A DNA stretch of 64,000 bases from JBGANR01 sp044222225. Lineage in GTDB: Bacteria > Actinomycetota > Actinomycetes > Mycobacteriales > Mycobacteriaceae. The notes beneath the pieces are model-generated. The model saw only the letters and a list, made by a program, of their open reading frames with translations. It was not told the DNA's origin and searched no databases. Position 1 is the first letter of the stretch, and each line of letters starts with the position of its first letter. Of the stretch, positions 39,450 to 49,676 are shown in pieces. The position numbers and the translations under genes were made by a program. Location: the NCBI GenBank assembly GCA_044222225.1, contig JBGANR010000003.1, positions 62,001 through 126,000 of the forward strand, in the 5' to 3' direction.

Positions 39450-39491
39450 GTCAGGCGAACCGCGCCGGCCCGACCGGTCGGGCCGGGGAGA

Positions 39492-42035
<2,544 letters not shown>

Positions 42036-42221
42036 GATGCTCCCTTACATATGGTGGGAACCGGCTCCGCGAGCGTCACGTCTCCGGTGAGTTCAGTCTA
42101 GTGTCCGGGCCGCCGCGCTCCTGCGCGCGCAGGGCGTACCCCGGCCTTCAGGGATGTCAACGTCCCAGCGTGCGGCGATGTTTCGCATCGTTGTCCGCCG
42201 GTAGCGAACGAGCGCCGCAGC

Positions 42222-43742
42222 TCAGTCCCGGGGCGAGGGCTTGACCAGGGGGAACAGAATCGTCTCGCGGATGCCCAGGCCCGTCAGCGCCATGAGCAGG
42301 CGGTCGATACCCATTCCGGTGCCCGTCGTGGGCGGCATGCCGTGCTCCATCGCGGCGAGGAAGTCCTCGTCGAGCACCATCGCCTCGTCGTCACCCGCCG
42401 CGGCGAGCCGCGCCTGGTCGACGAAGCGCTCCCGCTGGATGACGGGGTCGACCAGCTCGGAATACCCCGTGGCCAGCTCGAAACCGTCGACGTAGAGGTC
42501 CCACTTCTCGACGACGCCGGCGATCTCGCGATGCGCCCGCACGAGCGGGGACGTCTCGACGGGGAAGTCCCGCACGAACGTCGGCCGCGTCAGCGATTCG
42601 CCCACGAGGTGCTCCCACAGCTCCTCGACCAGCTTGCCGTGGCCGTACCCCTTGTCCTTGGGCACCTCGAGGCCGACCTCGGCCGCGATCGCCAGCAACT
42701 CGGCGACGCCGGTGCCGCTGCCGTCACCCGGCTCGGGCCGGATCTCGCGGCCGAGCGCCGCCGACAGCGACGGGTACATCCCGACGACGCCCCACTCCCC
42801 CAGCAGCGGCAGCAGACGTTCGGGCACGTCGTCGCCGAAGACGTCGCGGACGATCTCCTGCACGACCTCCCGCGTCATGACGGCCGAATCGTCGTACGTG
42901 CCGTACGCCTCGTACGTCTCGAGCATGGCGAATTCGGGGCTGTGCGTGGAGTCGACGCCCTCGTTGCGGAAGTTCCGGTTGATCTCGAAGACCTTCTCCA
43001 ACCCGCCGACGACGGCGCGCTTGAGGAACAGCTCCGGCGCGATCCGCAGGTACAGGTCGATGCCGAGCGCGTTGGAGTGCGTGACGAAGGGCCGCGCGGC
43101 GGCGCCGCCGTGGATCGTCTGGAGCATCGGCGTCTCCAGCTCGAGGAAGCCGCGCCGCTCCATCGCGTCACGCAGCGAACGCAGCACCTTGACGCGCGTC
43201 CTGGCGTTCTCGCGAGCCTCCGGGCGCACGATGAGGTCGACGTAGCGCTGGCGCACCCGCGACTCCTCGTTCATCTCCTTGTGCGCCACCGGCAGCGGCC
43301 GCAGCGCCTTGGCCGCGATCCGCCACTCGTCGGCCATCACCGACAACTCGCCGCGTCGCGACGTGATGACCTCGCCGTGCACGAAGACGAAATCGCCGAG
43401 GTCGACGTCGGTCTTCCAGGCCGCGAGCGATTCGGCGCCGATGTTCGCGAGGCTGAGCATGGCCTGCAGCGTCGTGCCGTCGCCCTCCTGCAGCGTCGCG
43501 AAGCACAGCTTGCCGGTGTTGCGCACGAAGATGACGCGTCCCGCGACGCCGACGACGTCACCGGTCTCAACGCCCGGCTCCAGATCGGGATGCGCCGCCC
43601 TGACCTCGGCCAGGCCGCGGGTGCGCGGCACCGACACCGGGTAGGCCTGCCCGCCGTCGGCGATGATCCGCGCCCGCTTCTCTGCGCGGATGCGATGCTG
43701 TTCGGGCTGGCTGACTTCCGTGTTCTGGGCGGGGCTCGTCAC
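42222..43742 (-). CDS. lysS: Lysyl-tRNA synthetase, class II
   Basis: A 506-residue enzyme. An N-terminal OB-fold anticodon-binding domain (VVGVAGRVIFVRNTGKLCFATLQEGDGTTLQAML) precedes the class II catalytic core. Motif 1 lies in FLELETPMLQTIHGGAAARPFVTHSNAL. Motif 2 is the ...FEINRNFRNEGVDSTHSPEFAMLETYEAY segment. Motif 3 is GMGIDRLLMALTGLG. GTG 43742 is the start because the preceding frame carries only basic residues. It follows clpC by 186 bases in the same strand. Lysyl-tRNA is also the substrate of lysX-type lysinylation of phosphatidylglycerol, but the OB-plus-core enzyme here is the canonical synthetase. Confidence 0.95.
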   Translation of the reverse strand: MTSPAQNTEVSQPEQHRIRAEKRARIIADGGQAYPVSVPRTRGLAEVRAAHPDLEPGVETGDVVGVAGRVIFVRNTGKLCFATLQEGDGTTLQAMLSLANIGAESLAAWKTDVDLGDFVFVHGEVITSRRGELSVMADEWRIAAKALRPLPVAHKEMNEESRVRQRYVDLIVRPEARENARTRVKVLRSLRDAMERRGFLELETPMLQTIHGGAAARPFVTHSNALGIDLYLRIAPELFLKRAVVGGLEKVFEINRNFRNEGVDSTHSPEFAMLETYEAYGTYDDSAVMTREVVQEIVRDVFGDDVPERLLPLLGEWGVVGMYPSLSAALGREIRPEPGDGSGTGVAELLAIAAEVGLEVPKDKGYGHGKLVEELWEHLVGESLTRPTFVRDFPVETSPLVRAHREIAGVVEKWDLYVDGFELATGYSELVDPVIQRERFVDQARLAAAGDDEAMVLDEDFLAAMEHGMPPTTGTGMGIDRLLMALTGLGIRETILFPLVKPSPRD

Positions 43743-43786
43743 GCGTGACAGGGTATCGGCCCGGGCGACGTCCGCCGAGCGCGACG

Positions 43787-44200
43787 TCAGTGCGCCGCGA
43801 TGGCGGCGGCCTCGCGACGGTTGTGCGCCCCCGCGACCCGCTCGCCGGCGAGCGCCCGGTGCCCGCCGAGCACGTATCGGGCGGAGGTGACGCCGCGCGC
43901 GTGCAGGTGCCAGACCAGCACCTCGGCGTCGTAGCCGTCGTCGCTGACGATGAGCCACTCGGAGTCGAGGCGAGCGGAGGCCAGGCTGTCGCGGGTGCCG
44001 GGCGTCAGCCGGCCGAGCGCGACGTCCGGATCGACGGCCCACGCGCCGAACAGCACTCCGGCGGCGTTGCGGCCGGCCTGCGAGCGGATGTCGACGGCGA
44101 TCCCGCCGCGAGCCGCGGCCGCGCGGAACTCGGCGACGGTCACCGACAGCCGCGGCGAGGAGGGGACGAACGTGAAAGGGTCAGCGATCGCTGAAGTCAT
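43787..44200 (-). CDS. Rhodanese-like domain protein lacking the catalytic cysteine
   Basis: A 137-residue single rhodanese-like domain. It runs from LSVTVAEFRAAAARGGIAVDIRSQAGRNAAGVLFGAWAVDP to SEWLIVSDDGYDAEVLVWHLHARGVTSARYVLGGHRALAG. At the place of the catalytic loop (C-x4-R), the sequence reads SDDGYDA: the Cys is replaced by Asp and the Arg is missing. Sulfur transfer is therefore unlikely. Such inactive domains serve as binding or regulatory modules. It stands 44 bases upstream of lysS and is the first gene of this run on the minus strand. Function is unknown. Confidence 0.75.
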   Translation of the reverse strand: MTSAIADPFTFVPSSPRLSVTVAEFRAAAARGGIAVDIRSQAGRNAAGVLFGAWAVDPDVALGRLTPGTRDSLASARLDSEWLIVSDDGYDAEVLVWHLHARGVTSARYVLGGHRALAGERVAGAHNRREAAAIAAH

Positions 44201-44492
44201 CGGGGTCTTTCGGATGTGAGGAATCGACCAGGGGGTGGATCAACCCTGGCGACAGCACTCCATCCGGCCCGCGAACATGCCGTTCAGTCTGGCATACCCG
44301 CGGCGCCGGCACAACGGAACAGCCGGCATGCGATCCGCCCCGACTTTCGGCCCTGTTCGGCTAGCCTGGCAGGGTCGTCGGGTTTCGGCTCGATGACCCT
44401 CCTGTCGGGCCTTGGGGCGCTCGTCGACAGTTGGGAGCGCCTTCTCGTGCCTGTTCGGCAGGTAGGGCCGCTTTCAACCGAAGGAGGTGGTC
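44201..44492 (+). other. Long structured 5' region before a 49-residue ORF
   Basis: This 292-base gap holds no larger gene. Hairpin-like repeats are visible: GGCGCTC/GAGCGCC (44414-44420 with 44433-44439) and CCTG/CAGG around 44450-44463. They lie 20-80 bases before the ribosome-binding site GGAGG (44483-44487) of the small ORF, so the leader may be regulated. An RNA gene cannot be excluded. Confidence 0.45.
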
Positions 44493-44642
44493 ATGCACCC
44501 GTTCAGATATCTGAACCTGCGTGACCTGGGGAGACTGTCGCCGAGACGACAGGACGCCGTCCTCGCGCTGTACGCCACGTACATCATCTCGCGAGTGACG
44601 GCGCCTGCTGTGGCGCTGGCCTGGATCCTTAACGGATTCTGA
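44493..44642 (+). CDS. Putative small protein, 49 residues
   Basis: ATG 44493 is preceded by the near-ideal AAGGAGGTGG with a spacing of about 5-8 bases, the best ribosome-binding site in the window. The 49 codons encode a basic, amphipathic N-terminus (MHPFRYLNLRDLGRLSPRRQ) then DAVLALYATYIISRVTAPAV and ALAWILNGF, which could be one membrane helix. No homologue is recognised. It is opposite in strand to its neighbours. Downstream GC-rich repeats (GTCGGTGTTCC, CACCGGCGGGGG) could end the transcript. A real small membrane peptide is the best reading. Confidence 0.55.
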   Translation: MHPFRYLNLRDLGRLSPRRQDAVLALYATYIISRVTAPAVALAWILNGF

Positions 44643-44788
44643 CCCCGATAGACCCTCGTCGGTGTTCCCGCACCGGCGGGGGTCCCTCCAACTCTTGTCG
44701 GCGGCGGGAGTCGTCGACACGTCCGAGTATGCCCTCGGGCCGGAACATCCGTCAATCGGACGATTCACGTTACCGAGCCTCCCTGCGA

Positions 44789-45568
44789 TCAGCGTCGGCG
44801 ACGCTCGGCCTGACGTTCGTGGACGAGACGTAGGCCGTCGAGCGTCAGGTACGGGGCGCGTCGGGTGATGGTCTCGCAGTGCGGAGCGATGATCGGGGCC
44901 AGGCCGCCGGTGGCGATGACCTCGGCGTCTGCCATCACCGGGAGCGTCGCCTGGATGCGGCGGACGAGGCCGTCGACCTGCCCGACGAAGCCGTAGACGA
45001 TGCCGGACTGCAACGCCTCGACGGTGTTCTTGCCGACCACCGAACGCGGCGGCACCGGTTCGACGCGGCGCAGCGCGACGGTCCGAACGGCCAAGGCGTC
45101 GATCGAGATGTCGACGCCGGGCGCGATGGCGCCGCCGAGGAACTCGCCCTTCGCGGAGACCACGTCGACCAGCGTCGACGTGCCGAAGTCCACGACGATC
45201 GCCGCCCCGCCCGTCAGCCGGTGGGCCGCGAGCGTGTTGGCGACGCGGTCGGTGCCGACCTCTTTGGGGTTGTCGACGAGCAGCGGCACGCCCGTCCGGA
45301 CGCCGGGCTCGAGCAACGTGTGCGGGCCGGGACCGAAGTGCACCGGCAGCATCGCGCGCAGTTCACGCAGCAGCGACGGCACCGTCGAGAGCGCGGCGAC
45401 CTCCGTGATCCGCGCGGCGTCCGGGCCGAGCAGACCGCGGATGGCCAAGGCGAGCTCGTCGCCCGTCGAACGCAGGTCGGTGTGGACCCGCCAGTCCCGC
45501 AGCAGCTCCGCCCCCGCGAACGCCCCGAGGTGGATGTTCGAGTTGCCGACGTCGACGGTGAGCAGCAT
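44789..45568 (-). CDS. coaX: Type III pantothenate kinase
   Basis: A 259-residue ASKHA-fold kinase catalysing ATP-dependent phosphorylation of pantothenate, the first step of CoA synthesis. It begins MLLTVDVGNSNIHLGAF (phosphate-1 loop). Pantothenate-site residues lie in LVDNPKEVGTDRVANTLAAHRL (GTDR), the phosphate-2 loop is VDFGTSTLVDVVSAKGEFLGGAIAPGV, and IVYGFVGQVDGLVRRI and VIATGGLAPIIAP follow. Start ATG 45568 is 2 bases past the panD stop, so the gene is cotranscribed with panD and panC. In M. tuberculosis the CoaX homologue (Rv3600c) is reported as inactive in vitro. Whether this one is active is not known. Confidence 0.93.
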   Translation of the reverse strand: MLLTVDVGNSNIHLGAFAGAELLRDWRVHTDLRSTGDELALAIRGLLGPDAARITEVAALSTVPSLLRELRAMLPVHFGPGPHTLLEPGVRTGVPLLVDNPKEVGTDRVANTLAAHRLTGGAAIVVDFGTSTLVDVVSAKGEFLGGAIAPGVDISIDALAVRTVALRRVEPVPPRSVVGKNTVEALQSGIVYGFVGQVDGLVRRIQATLPVMADAEVIATGGLAPIIAPHCETITRRAPYLTLDGLRLVHERQAERRRR

Positions 45569-45570
45569 CG

Positions 45571-46029
45571 CTATGCCGTCTGCGCCGGTCGGCCGCCGGC
45601 CGAGCGGTGACGTCCGGCGGCCGGCGTCCGGGGATCGCGCAGCCCGCTGCCGGCGGGCACGTCGGCCGGGTCGACGCCGCGCGTCACGATCCGGTTGTCG
45701 GCGTCGACGAAGACGACGGCCGGCGAGTACTCGGCGAGCTCGGCCTCGCTGAGGATCCCGTACGCGATGACGATGACGAGGTCACCGGGATGCACGAGGT
45801 GCGCGGCGGCGCCGTTGATCCCGACGACTCCGCTGCCCCGCTCCCCGGCGATGGCGTACGTCTCCAACCGGGCGCCGTTGTCGATGTCGACGATCGTCAC
45901 CTGCTCGCCTTCCAGCATGTTCGCGGCGTCGAGCAGGTCGGCGTCGATCGTCACCGAACCGACGTAGTTCAGGTCGGCCTGGGTGACCGTGGCGCGGTGG
46001 ATCTTGCCGGTCATCATCGTGCGGAACAT
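45571..46029 (-). CDS. panD: Aspartate 1-decarboxylase proenzyme
   Basis: A 152-residue pyruvoyl-dependent decarboxylase making beta-alanine from L-aspartate. The self-cleavage site is G24-S25 in NYVGSVTIDADL; Ser25 becomes the pyruvoyl group. K9 (GKIHRAT), R54-type residues in DNGARLETYAIAGERGSGVVGINGAAAHLVHPGDLVIVIAYG are present. The C-terminus is about 15 residues longer than the core. Start ATG 46029 lies inside panC (16-base overlap, different frame), so the two are translationally coupled. Together with panC and coaX it supplies pantothenate and CoA. Confidence 0.95.
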   Translation of the reverse strand: MFRTMMTGKIHRATVTQADLNYVGSVTIDADLLDAANMLEGEQVTIVDIDNGARLETYAIAGERGSGVVGINGAAAHLVHPGDLVIVIAYGILSEAELAEYSPAVVFVDADNRIVTRGVDPADVPAGSGLRDPRTPAAGRHRSAGGRPAQTA

Positions 46030-46964
46030 GACGCGTCCTCCGGTCGGGTGCTCGCCGCCGGGGCGGCGTCGCGGTGAAGGAAGCCGGTGCCGATGGCGAC
46101 GCCGACATTGTCGAGCAGGCGGGTGCTGCCGAAGCGGGCGGCGACGAGCAGCCGGCCGTCGCCGTGACTCGGCGGGTCACCGAGTTCCGGCGAGCGCACC
46201 TCCAGGTAGTCGACCACGATCTCGGGCCGCTCGGCGAGCACCGCGCGGGCCGTCGCGAGGATCGCGTCGACGCCGCCGGCCGCGGCGTAGGCGCCCGCGA
46301 CGAGCGCCGCAGACAGGGCGGTCGCGGCTTCGCGCTGCTCGGGATCGAGGTAGCGGTTGCGGGAGCTGAGGGCGAGCCCATCGGACTCGCGGACCGTCGG
46401 CACCCCGACGACCTTGACCCCGAGGTCGAGATCACGCGCCATCTGCCGCACGAGGACGAGCTGCTGGTAGTCCTTCTCGCCGAAGTAGGCGACGTCGGGC
46501 CGGACGATCCCGAACAGCTTGGCCACCACCGTCAGCATCCCGGCGAAATGGCCCGGACGCTGCGCGCACTCCAACCCGTCGCCCGCCGGCCCGGGGTGGA
46601 CGGTCGTCCGCTGCCCGTGCGGGTACATCGCGGCGACGGTCGGCGCGAAGACGAGTTCGACGCCGAGTTCGTCGAGCATGCGGCAATCGGACTCCATCGT
46701 CCGCGGGTAGCGGTCGAGATCCTCGCCCGCGCCGAACTGCAGCGGGTTGACGAAGATCGACGCCACGACCACGGCGCCGCGCAGCTTCGCCTGGCGCACC
46801 AGCTCCAGGTGTCCGGAGTGCAACGCGCCCATCGTCGGGACCAGCGCGACGACACGGCCCGTCTTTCGCAACACCGTCGTCACGCGGGTGAGCTGCGCGG
46901 GGTCCGTGTGGATCGTCAGGGCGCCCGGTGTGTAGGGCTTGGTGGCGGCGGGGACGATCGTCAT
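46014..46964 (-). CDS. panC: Pantothenate synthetase
   Basis: A 316-residue ligase joining pantoate and beta-alanine with ATP through a pantoyl-adenylate. Motifs are VPTMGALHSGHLELVRQAK (HIGH-like), SIFVNPLQFGAGEDLDRYPR, FGEKDYQQLVLVRQMARDL and the KMSKS-like DGLALSSRNRYLDPEQREAA. The N-terminal 15 residues are an extension. Start ATG 46964 overlaps the upstream DUF2520 gene by four bases. panD begins within its last codons. This is the Rv3602c position. Confidence 0.95.
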   Translation of the reverse strand: MTIVPAATKPYTPGALTIHTDPAQLTRVTTVLRKTGRVVALVPTMGALHSGHLELVRQAKLRGAVVVASIFVNPLQFGAGEDLDRYPRTMESDCRMLDELGVELVFAPTVAAMYPHGQRTTVHPGPAGDGLECAQRPGHFAGMLTVVAKLFGIVRPDVAYFGEKDYQQLVLVRQMARDLDLGVKVVGVPTVRESDGLALSSRNRYLDPEQREAATALSAALVAGAYAAAGGVDAILATARAVLAERPEIVVDYLEVRSPELGDPPSHGDGRLLVAARFGSTRLLDNVGVAIGTGFLHRDAAPAASTRPEDASCSAR

Positions 46965-47914
46965 ACGTTCTCCTCGTTGTTGTCGGGACCGAGGGCGTCG
47001 CCGGATCGCGCGGGCGGTGACCCGGCCTCGGCGAGAAGATCGACCAGTTCCCGCGGAGCCCTGGTCCGGGCGGCGGCACGGCGGGCCAGGGCCCGGTAGC
47101 CGGCGGCGATCGCGGGATCGAGGCCGGTCAGCGCCTCGAGATGGCGGGCGACGGCGACGGCGTCGCCGCGGGCGACGGGACCCGTGAGCGCGGCGGGACC
47201 GATCTCGAGGACGCCCGAGAGCGTCGCCTCGAGGATCGGGCCGAGGACGCGCGGGGCGGCCGACGCGTCCTCCCCGAGTACGGAACGAAGCACGTCGAGA
47301 GCGTCCGAGACGAGCGCGACCAGATGATTGCTGCCGTGCGCCAGCGCCGCGTGATAGAGCACGCGGTCCTTCTCCGCGACGACCACCGGCTGGCCGCCCA
47401 TCTCCAGGACGAGGGCCTGGCCGACGGCCGCACCGATCTCGTCGGCGGCCGTCACCGCGAAGCAGGTGCCGGCGAGCCGATCGGTGTCGGCCGGGCCGCC
47501 GAGGAACGTCATCGCCGGGTGGACGGCCAGCGGCAGGGCGTCGACGAGCGGCGCCAGGACGCCGATGCCGGACGCGCCGGCGGTGTGCATGACGATGGCG
47601 CGCGGGCGCAGCGAAGCGGCCAGCCGCGCGACGACACCGGGCAGTTCGGTGTCCGGCACGGCGAGCACGAGCAGTTCGCTGCTGCGGGCGACGGTGTCGA
47701 GATCTGCCACCACGGTGTCTGGAAGCCGCTGCGCCACACGGGCTTTCGACGCCGCAGAGGGCGCGACGGCCGTGCCGACGATATGTCCCGCATGCGCGAG
47801 CGCCTCGGCCACGGCCGTTCCGACGCGTCCGGCGGACACGAGCCCGACGACGAGCCGCGCCGGCGCGCCGGGCGAGACGATCCGACCGTCGAAGGCGTCA
47901 TGCGGCAGCGGCAC
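46961..47914 (-). CDS. Rossmann-like and DUF2520 domain protein (Rv3603c-like)
   Basis: A 317-residue two-domain protein of the 6-phosphogluconate-dehydrogenase-like type. The N-terminal Rossmann fold has GLVSAGRVGTAVAEALAHAGHIV, then LLVLAVPDTELPGVV and the HPAMTF-type segment PLAVHPAMTFLGG. The C-terminal helical DUF2520 domain covers LYHAALAHGSNHLVALVSDALDVLRSVLG. It probably binds NAD(P) and a small acid. Its constant place upstream of panC suggests a role around pantoate/pantothenate, but no function is established. The start is GTG 47914, preceded by no strong ribosome-binding site. Confidence 0.85.
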   Translation of the reverse strand: MPLPHDAFDGRIVSPGAPARLVVGLVSAGRVGTAVAEALAHAGHIVGTAVAPSAASKARVAQRLPDTVVADLDTVARSSELLVLAVPDTELPGVVARLAASLRPRAIVMHTAGASGIGVLAPLVDALPLAVHPAMTFLGGPADTDRLAGTCFAVTAADEIGAAVGQALVLEMGGQPVVVAEKDRVLYHAALAHGSNHLVALVSDALDVLRSVLGEDASAAPRVLGPILEATLSGVLEIGPAALTGPVARGDAVAVARHLEALTGLDPAIAAGYRALARRAAARTRAPRELVDLLAEAGSPPARSGDALGPDNNEENV

Positions 47915-48133
47915 GCGGTCCTCCCGGGGTCGGTTCCAGTCCTGCCAGGCAGGTACCGGACGTCAGGGCTCGACGCCGCCGGAGCGCACCCGAAGCGCGA
48001 TTCCCCACGTCGACAACGCCCCAGGGTAGGTCGCCGCGGGCCGGAACGACCACGCGGTGTGAGCAGAACGACAGCAGGCGGTGTTCGAGTGTGGGCGCCC
48101 GGGCGCCTCAGTTCCGGAGCGGGACACACCGCG

Positions 48134-48592
48134 TCACGCCTCGGCTGCGGCCAGCTCCTTGACCCGCGCGGTCTCATGCGGCGGAATCATCGGCGCCGAC
48201 AATCCGACCGAACGCGCCGCGTCGGCGAGCGCCCCGCGCAGGTACCCGAGCAGGTAGTCGATCGCCGTATCCATCAGGAATGCCTGTCGGTCGTCGCGGG
48301 TCGGCACCGGAACACCCTCTGAGAGCCGGAAACGACACTCGCAGTCGAACCGGGCGGTCATGTTCGCGATCTCGATCACGAGATCGCCGCGAACCGACAA
48401 CACGACCTGCGGACGACTCGCCGTCGGACCCTCGACGACGGTCGCGATCCTGATGGTCAGCCCCTCATCGTCCGGATCACTCGAGCGACCCTCGATACGC
48501 CACGGCGGATCCACCGAGTCCGGCCTGTGACGGACCACCGATCGCTCATGCCACCTCACACCGGAGGATTCGATCCGCTCCACCAGATTCAT
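48134..48592 (-). CDS. SecB-like chaperone of a toxin-antitoxin-chaperone module
   Basis: A 152-residue protein with a beta-rich N-terminus (GLTIRIATVVEG, PQVVLSVRGDLVIEIANMTARFDCECRFRL) followed by AIDYLLGYLRGALADAARSVGLSAPMIPPHE. This last segment matches the SecB C-terminal helix and the following Pro-rich strand pattern (LxPYxRexI...PPLxLPP). Rv1957, the SecB-like member of the M. tuberculosis HigBA1 TAC, has the same size and gene position. Its ATG overlaps the antitoxin stop (ATGA at 48589-48592). Its expected job is to bind and fold the antitoxin. Confidence 0.75.
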   Translation of the reverse strand: MNLVERIESSGVRWHERSVVRHRPDSVDPPWRIEGRSSDPDDEGLTIRIATVVEGPTASRPQVVLSVRGDLVIEIANMTARFDCECRFRLSEGVPVPTRDDRQAFLMDTAIDYLLGYLRGALADAARSVGLSAPMIPPHETARVKELAAAEA

Positions 48593-48966
48593 CGCATTCG
48601 CACCTGAGTCGACGGATGGCCGATCTCATCGTCGTCATCGCCGAGGAGATATCGGAACCTCCATTGCCGCGATCGGGCTTCGGCGGCGTCATGCTCCGCA
48701 CGTTCGCGTCGAAGCTCGTCGGTCGTGACGACTCGCGATTCGACCGCCGCTTCGCAGGTCGCCAGATATTCACGGACGTCCGACGATCGCGGATCGCTGT
48801 CGAGTCGTTCGAGACGCCAGATCGTCGATCGGTTCACTCCGAGGCGCTCTGCCACCTGCGCCTGAGTGAGGCCGGCCGCGATCCGCGCCTGCACCATCTC
48901 CCGCTTGAAGACCATCTCGCGACGTGACGAGCGCCGGGCCGCGAAACGCCGAAGTGACATCACCAT
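48589..48966 (-). CDS. HTH antitoxin of a toxin-antitoxin-chaperone module (HigA-like)
   Basis: A 125-residue protein. Residues 24-75 form an XRE-type HTH: MVQARIAAGLTQAQVAERLGVNRSTIWRLERLDSDPRSSDVREYLATCE. Residues 90-125 form a tail with aromatic positions (RQWRFRYLLGDDDDEIG), in the place of the chaperone-addiction sequence that SecB-like chaperones recognise. ATG 48966 is preferred because GGGAGG lies 7 bases upstream; the TTG at 49008 has no such signal. It is preceded 53 bases by the toxin stop and overlaps the chaperone gene by four bases, so all three are one operon. Confidence 0.8.
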   Translation of the reverse strand: MVMSLRRFAARRSSRREMVFKREMVQARIAAGLTQAQVAERLGVNRSTIWRLERLDSDPRSSDVREYLATCEAAVESRVVTTDELRRERAEHDAAEARSRQWRFRYLLGDDDDEIGHPSTQVRMR

Positions 48967-49019
48967 CACCGCACCTCCCACCGATGATTGTGGCACAGTG
49001 CGCAACACCTAGACATTGC

Positions 49020-49568
49020 CTAGGCCTGCTGGATCCGGTACTCGACGCCCCTGTCGCGACACCATCGCTTGGTATTGCCCGCTGCGACCCGCATCGCCTT
49101 CGTCTGTGCCGCGGACGAGCGCGGACGCCCGGACCCGCCGACCGATTCGGTCATCTCACGGTGACTCTTGTGCCCGAGGTGAGCCGCCAGCAGAGCGCGG
49201 TCGATCTGCGGCTCGGCGAAGTACAGGCGATACTGACGCGCCCCTCCCTCGTTCCTCCGATGGACGTCGCGAGCCTTCAGCTCCCCGAGCCATGGCAACG
49301 GACGCTCGGCCAGATCCCGGCCCACCGGGGCGTCGTACTGATTCTCGCCGAGCCCGCCGTGCGATTCCGCCGCTTCGATGAGCGCATCCATGTGCTCCAG
49401 CGCCGCGTATTCCCACGGTTCGCCATCGTCCGGAAAGCTCGGATGGCGCTCGGCCTCCAGCTCGGCCCTCGTCTGCCGAAACACGTCGTGGTAGTACCAC
49501 TCGCAGTTCCCCGACTCGGCCCGAGAACGGCGCCGATCCAGCGACCGCCCCTCATCGTCCACACGCAT
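49020..49568 (-). CDS. RelE/HigB-like toxin of a toxin-antitoxin-chaperone module
   Basis: A 182-residue protein. The C-terminal 85 residues fit the RelE/HigB mRNA-interferase pattern: LPWLGELKARDVHRRNEGGARQYRLYFAEPQIDRALLAAHLGHKSH, then AAQTKAMRVAAGNTKRWCRDRG. The RxYRLYF strand, the LLAAHLGHK strand and the final helix are in the usual order. The N-terminal 90 residues (CEWYYHDVFRQTRAELEAERHPSFPDDGEPWEYAALEHM) are additional to HigB. The gene order toxin-HTH-SecB is that of Rv1955-Rv1956-Rv1957. The start at 49568 follows a G-rich stretch and has no clear ribosome-binding site; 49613 is possible. Confidence 0.7.
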   Translation of the reverse strand: MRVDDEGRSLDRRRSRAESGNCEWYYHDVFRQTRAELEAERHPSFPDDGEPWEYAALEHMDALIEAAESHGGLGENQYDAPVGRDLAERPLPWLGELKARDVHRRNEGGARQYRLYFAEPQIDRALLAAHLGHKSHREMTESVGGSGRPRSSAAQTKAMRVAAGNTKRWCRDRGVEYRIQQA

Positions 49569-49676
49569 CCCCCCCGACCCCGCCCGAAGTCTACGCGTCG
49601 CATATGCCGCCATACGGGGTTTTCGAGAACGCGGAGAGACGACGCCGTCGTCCTTGCAGCCGTGGTGCCGAGAGCC

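Noticed and set aside
47936..47966. CCTGCCAGGCAGG dyad with CAGGTACCGGAC as a third copy of family B
   Set aside because: Only the 3' end matches; the 22-base start and the ATATCC loop are absent, so it is at most a fragment.
49001..49020. CCTAG-type dyad between the toxin and antitoxin genes as an operator
   Set aside because: It is short, overlaps the toxin stop codon and lies inside the operon rather than before it.
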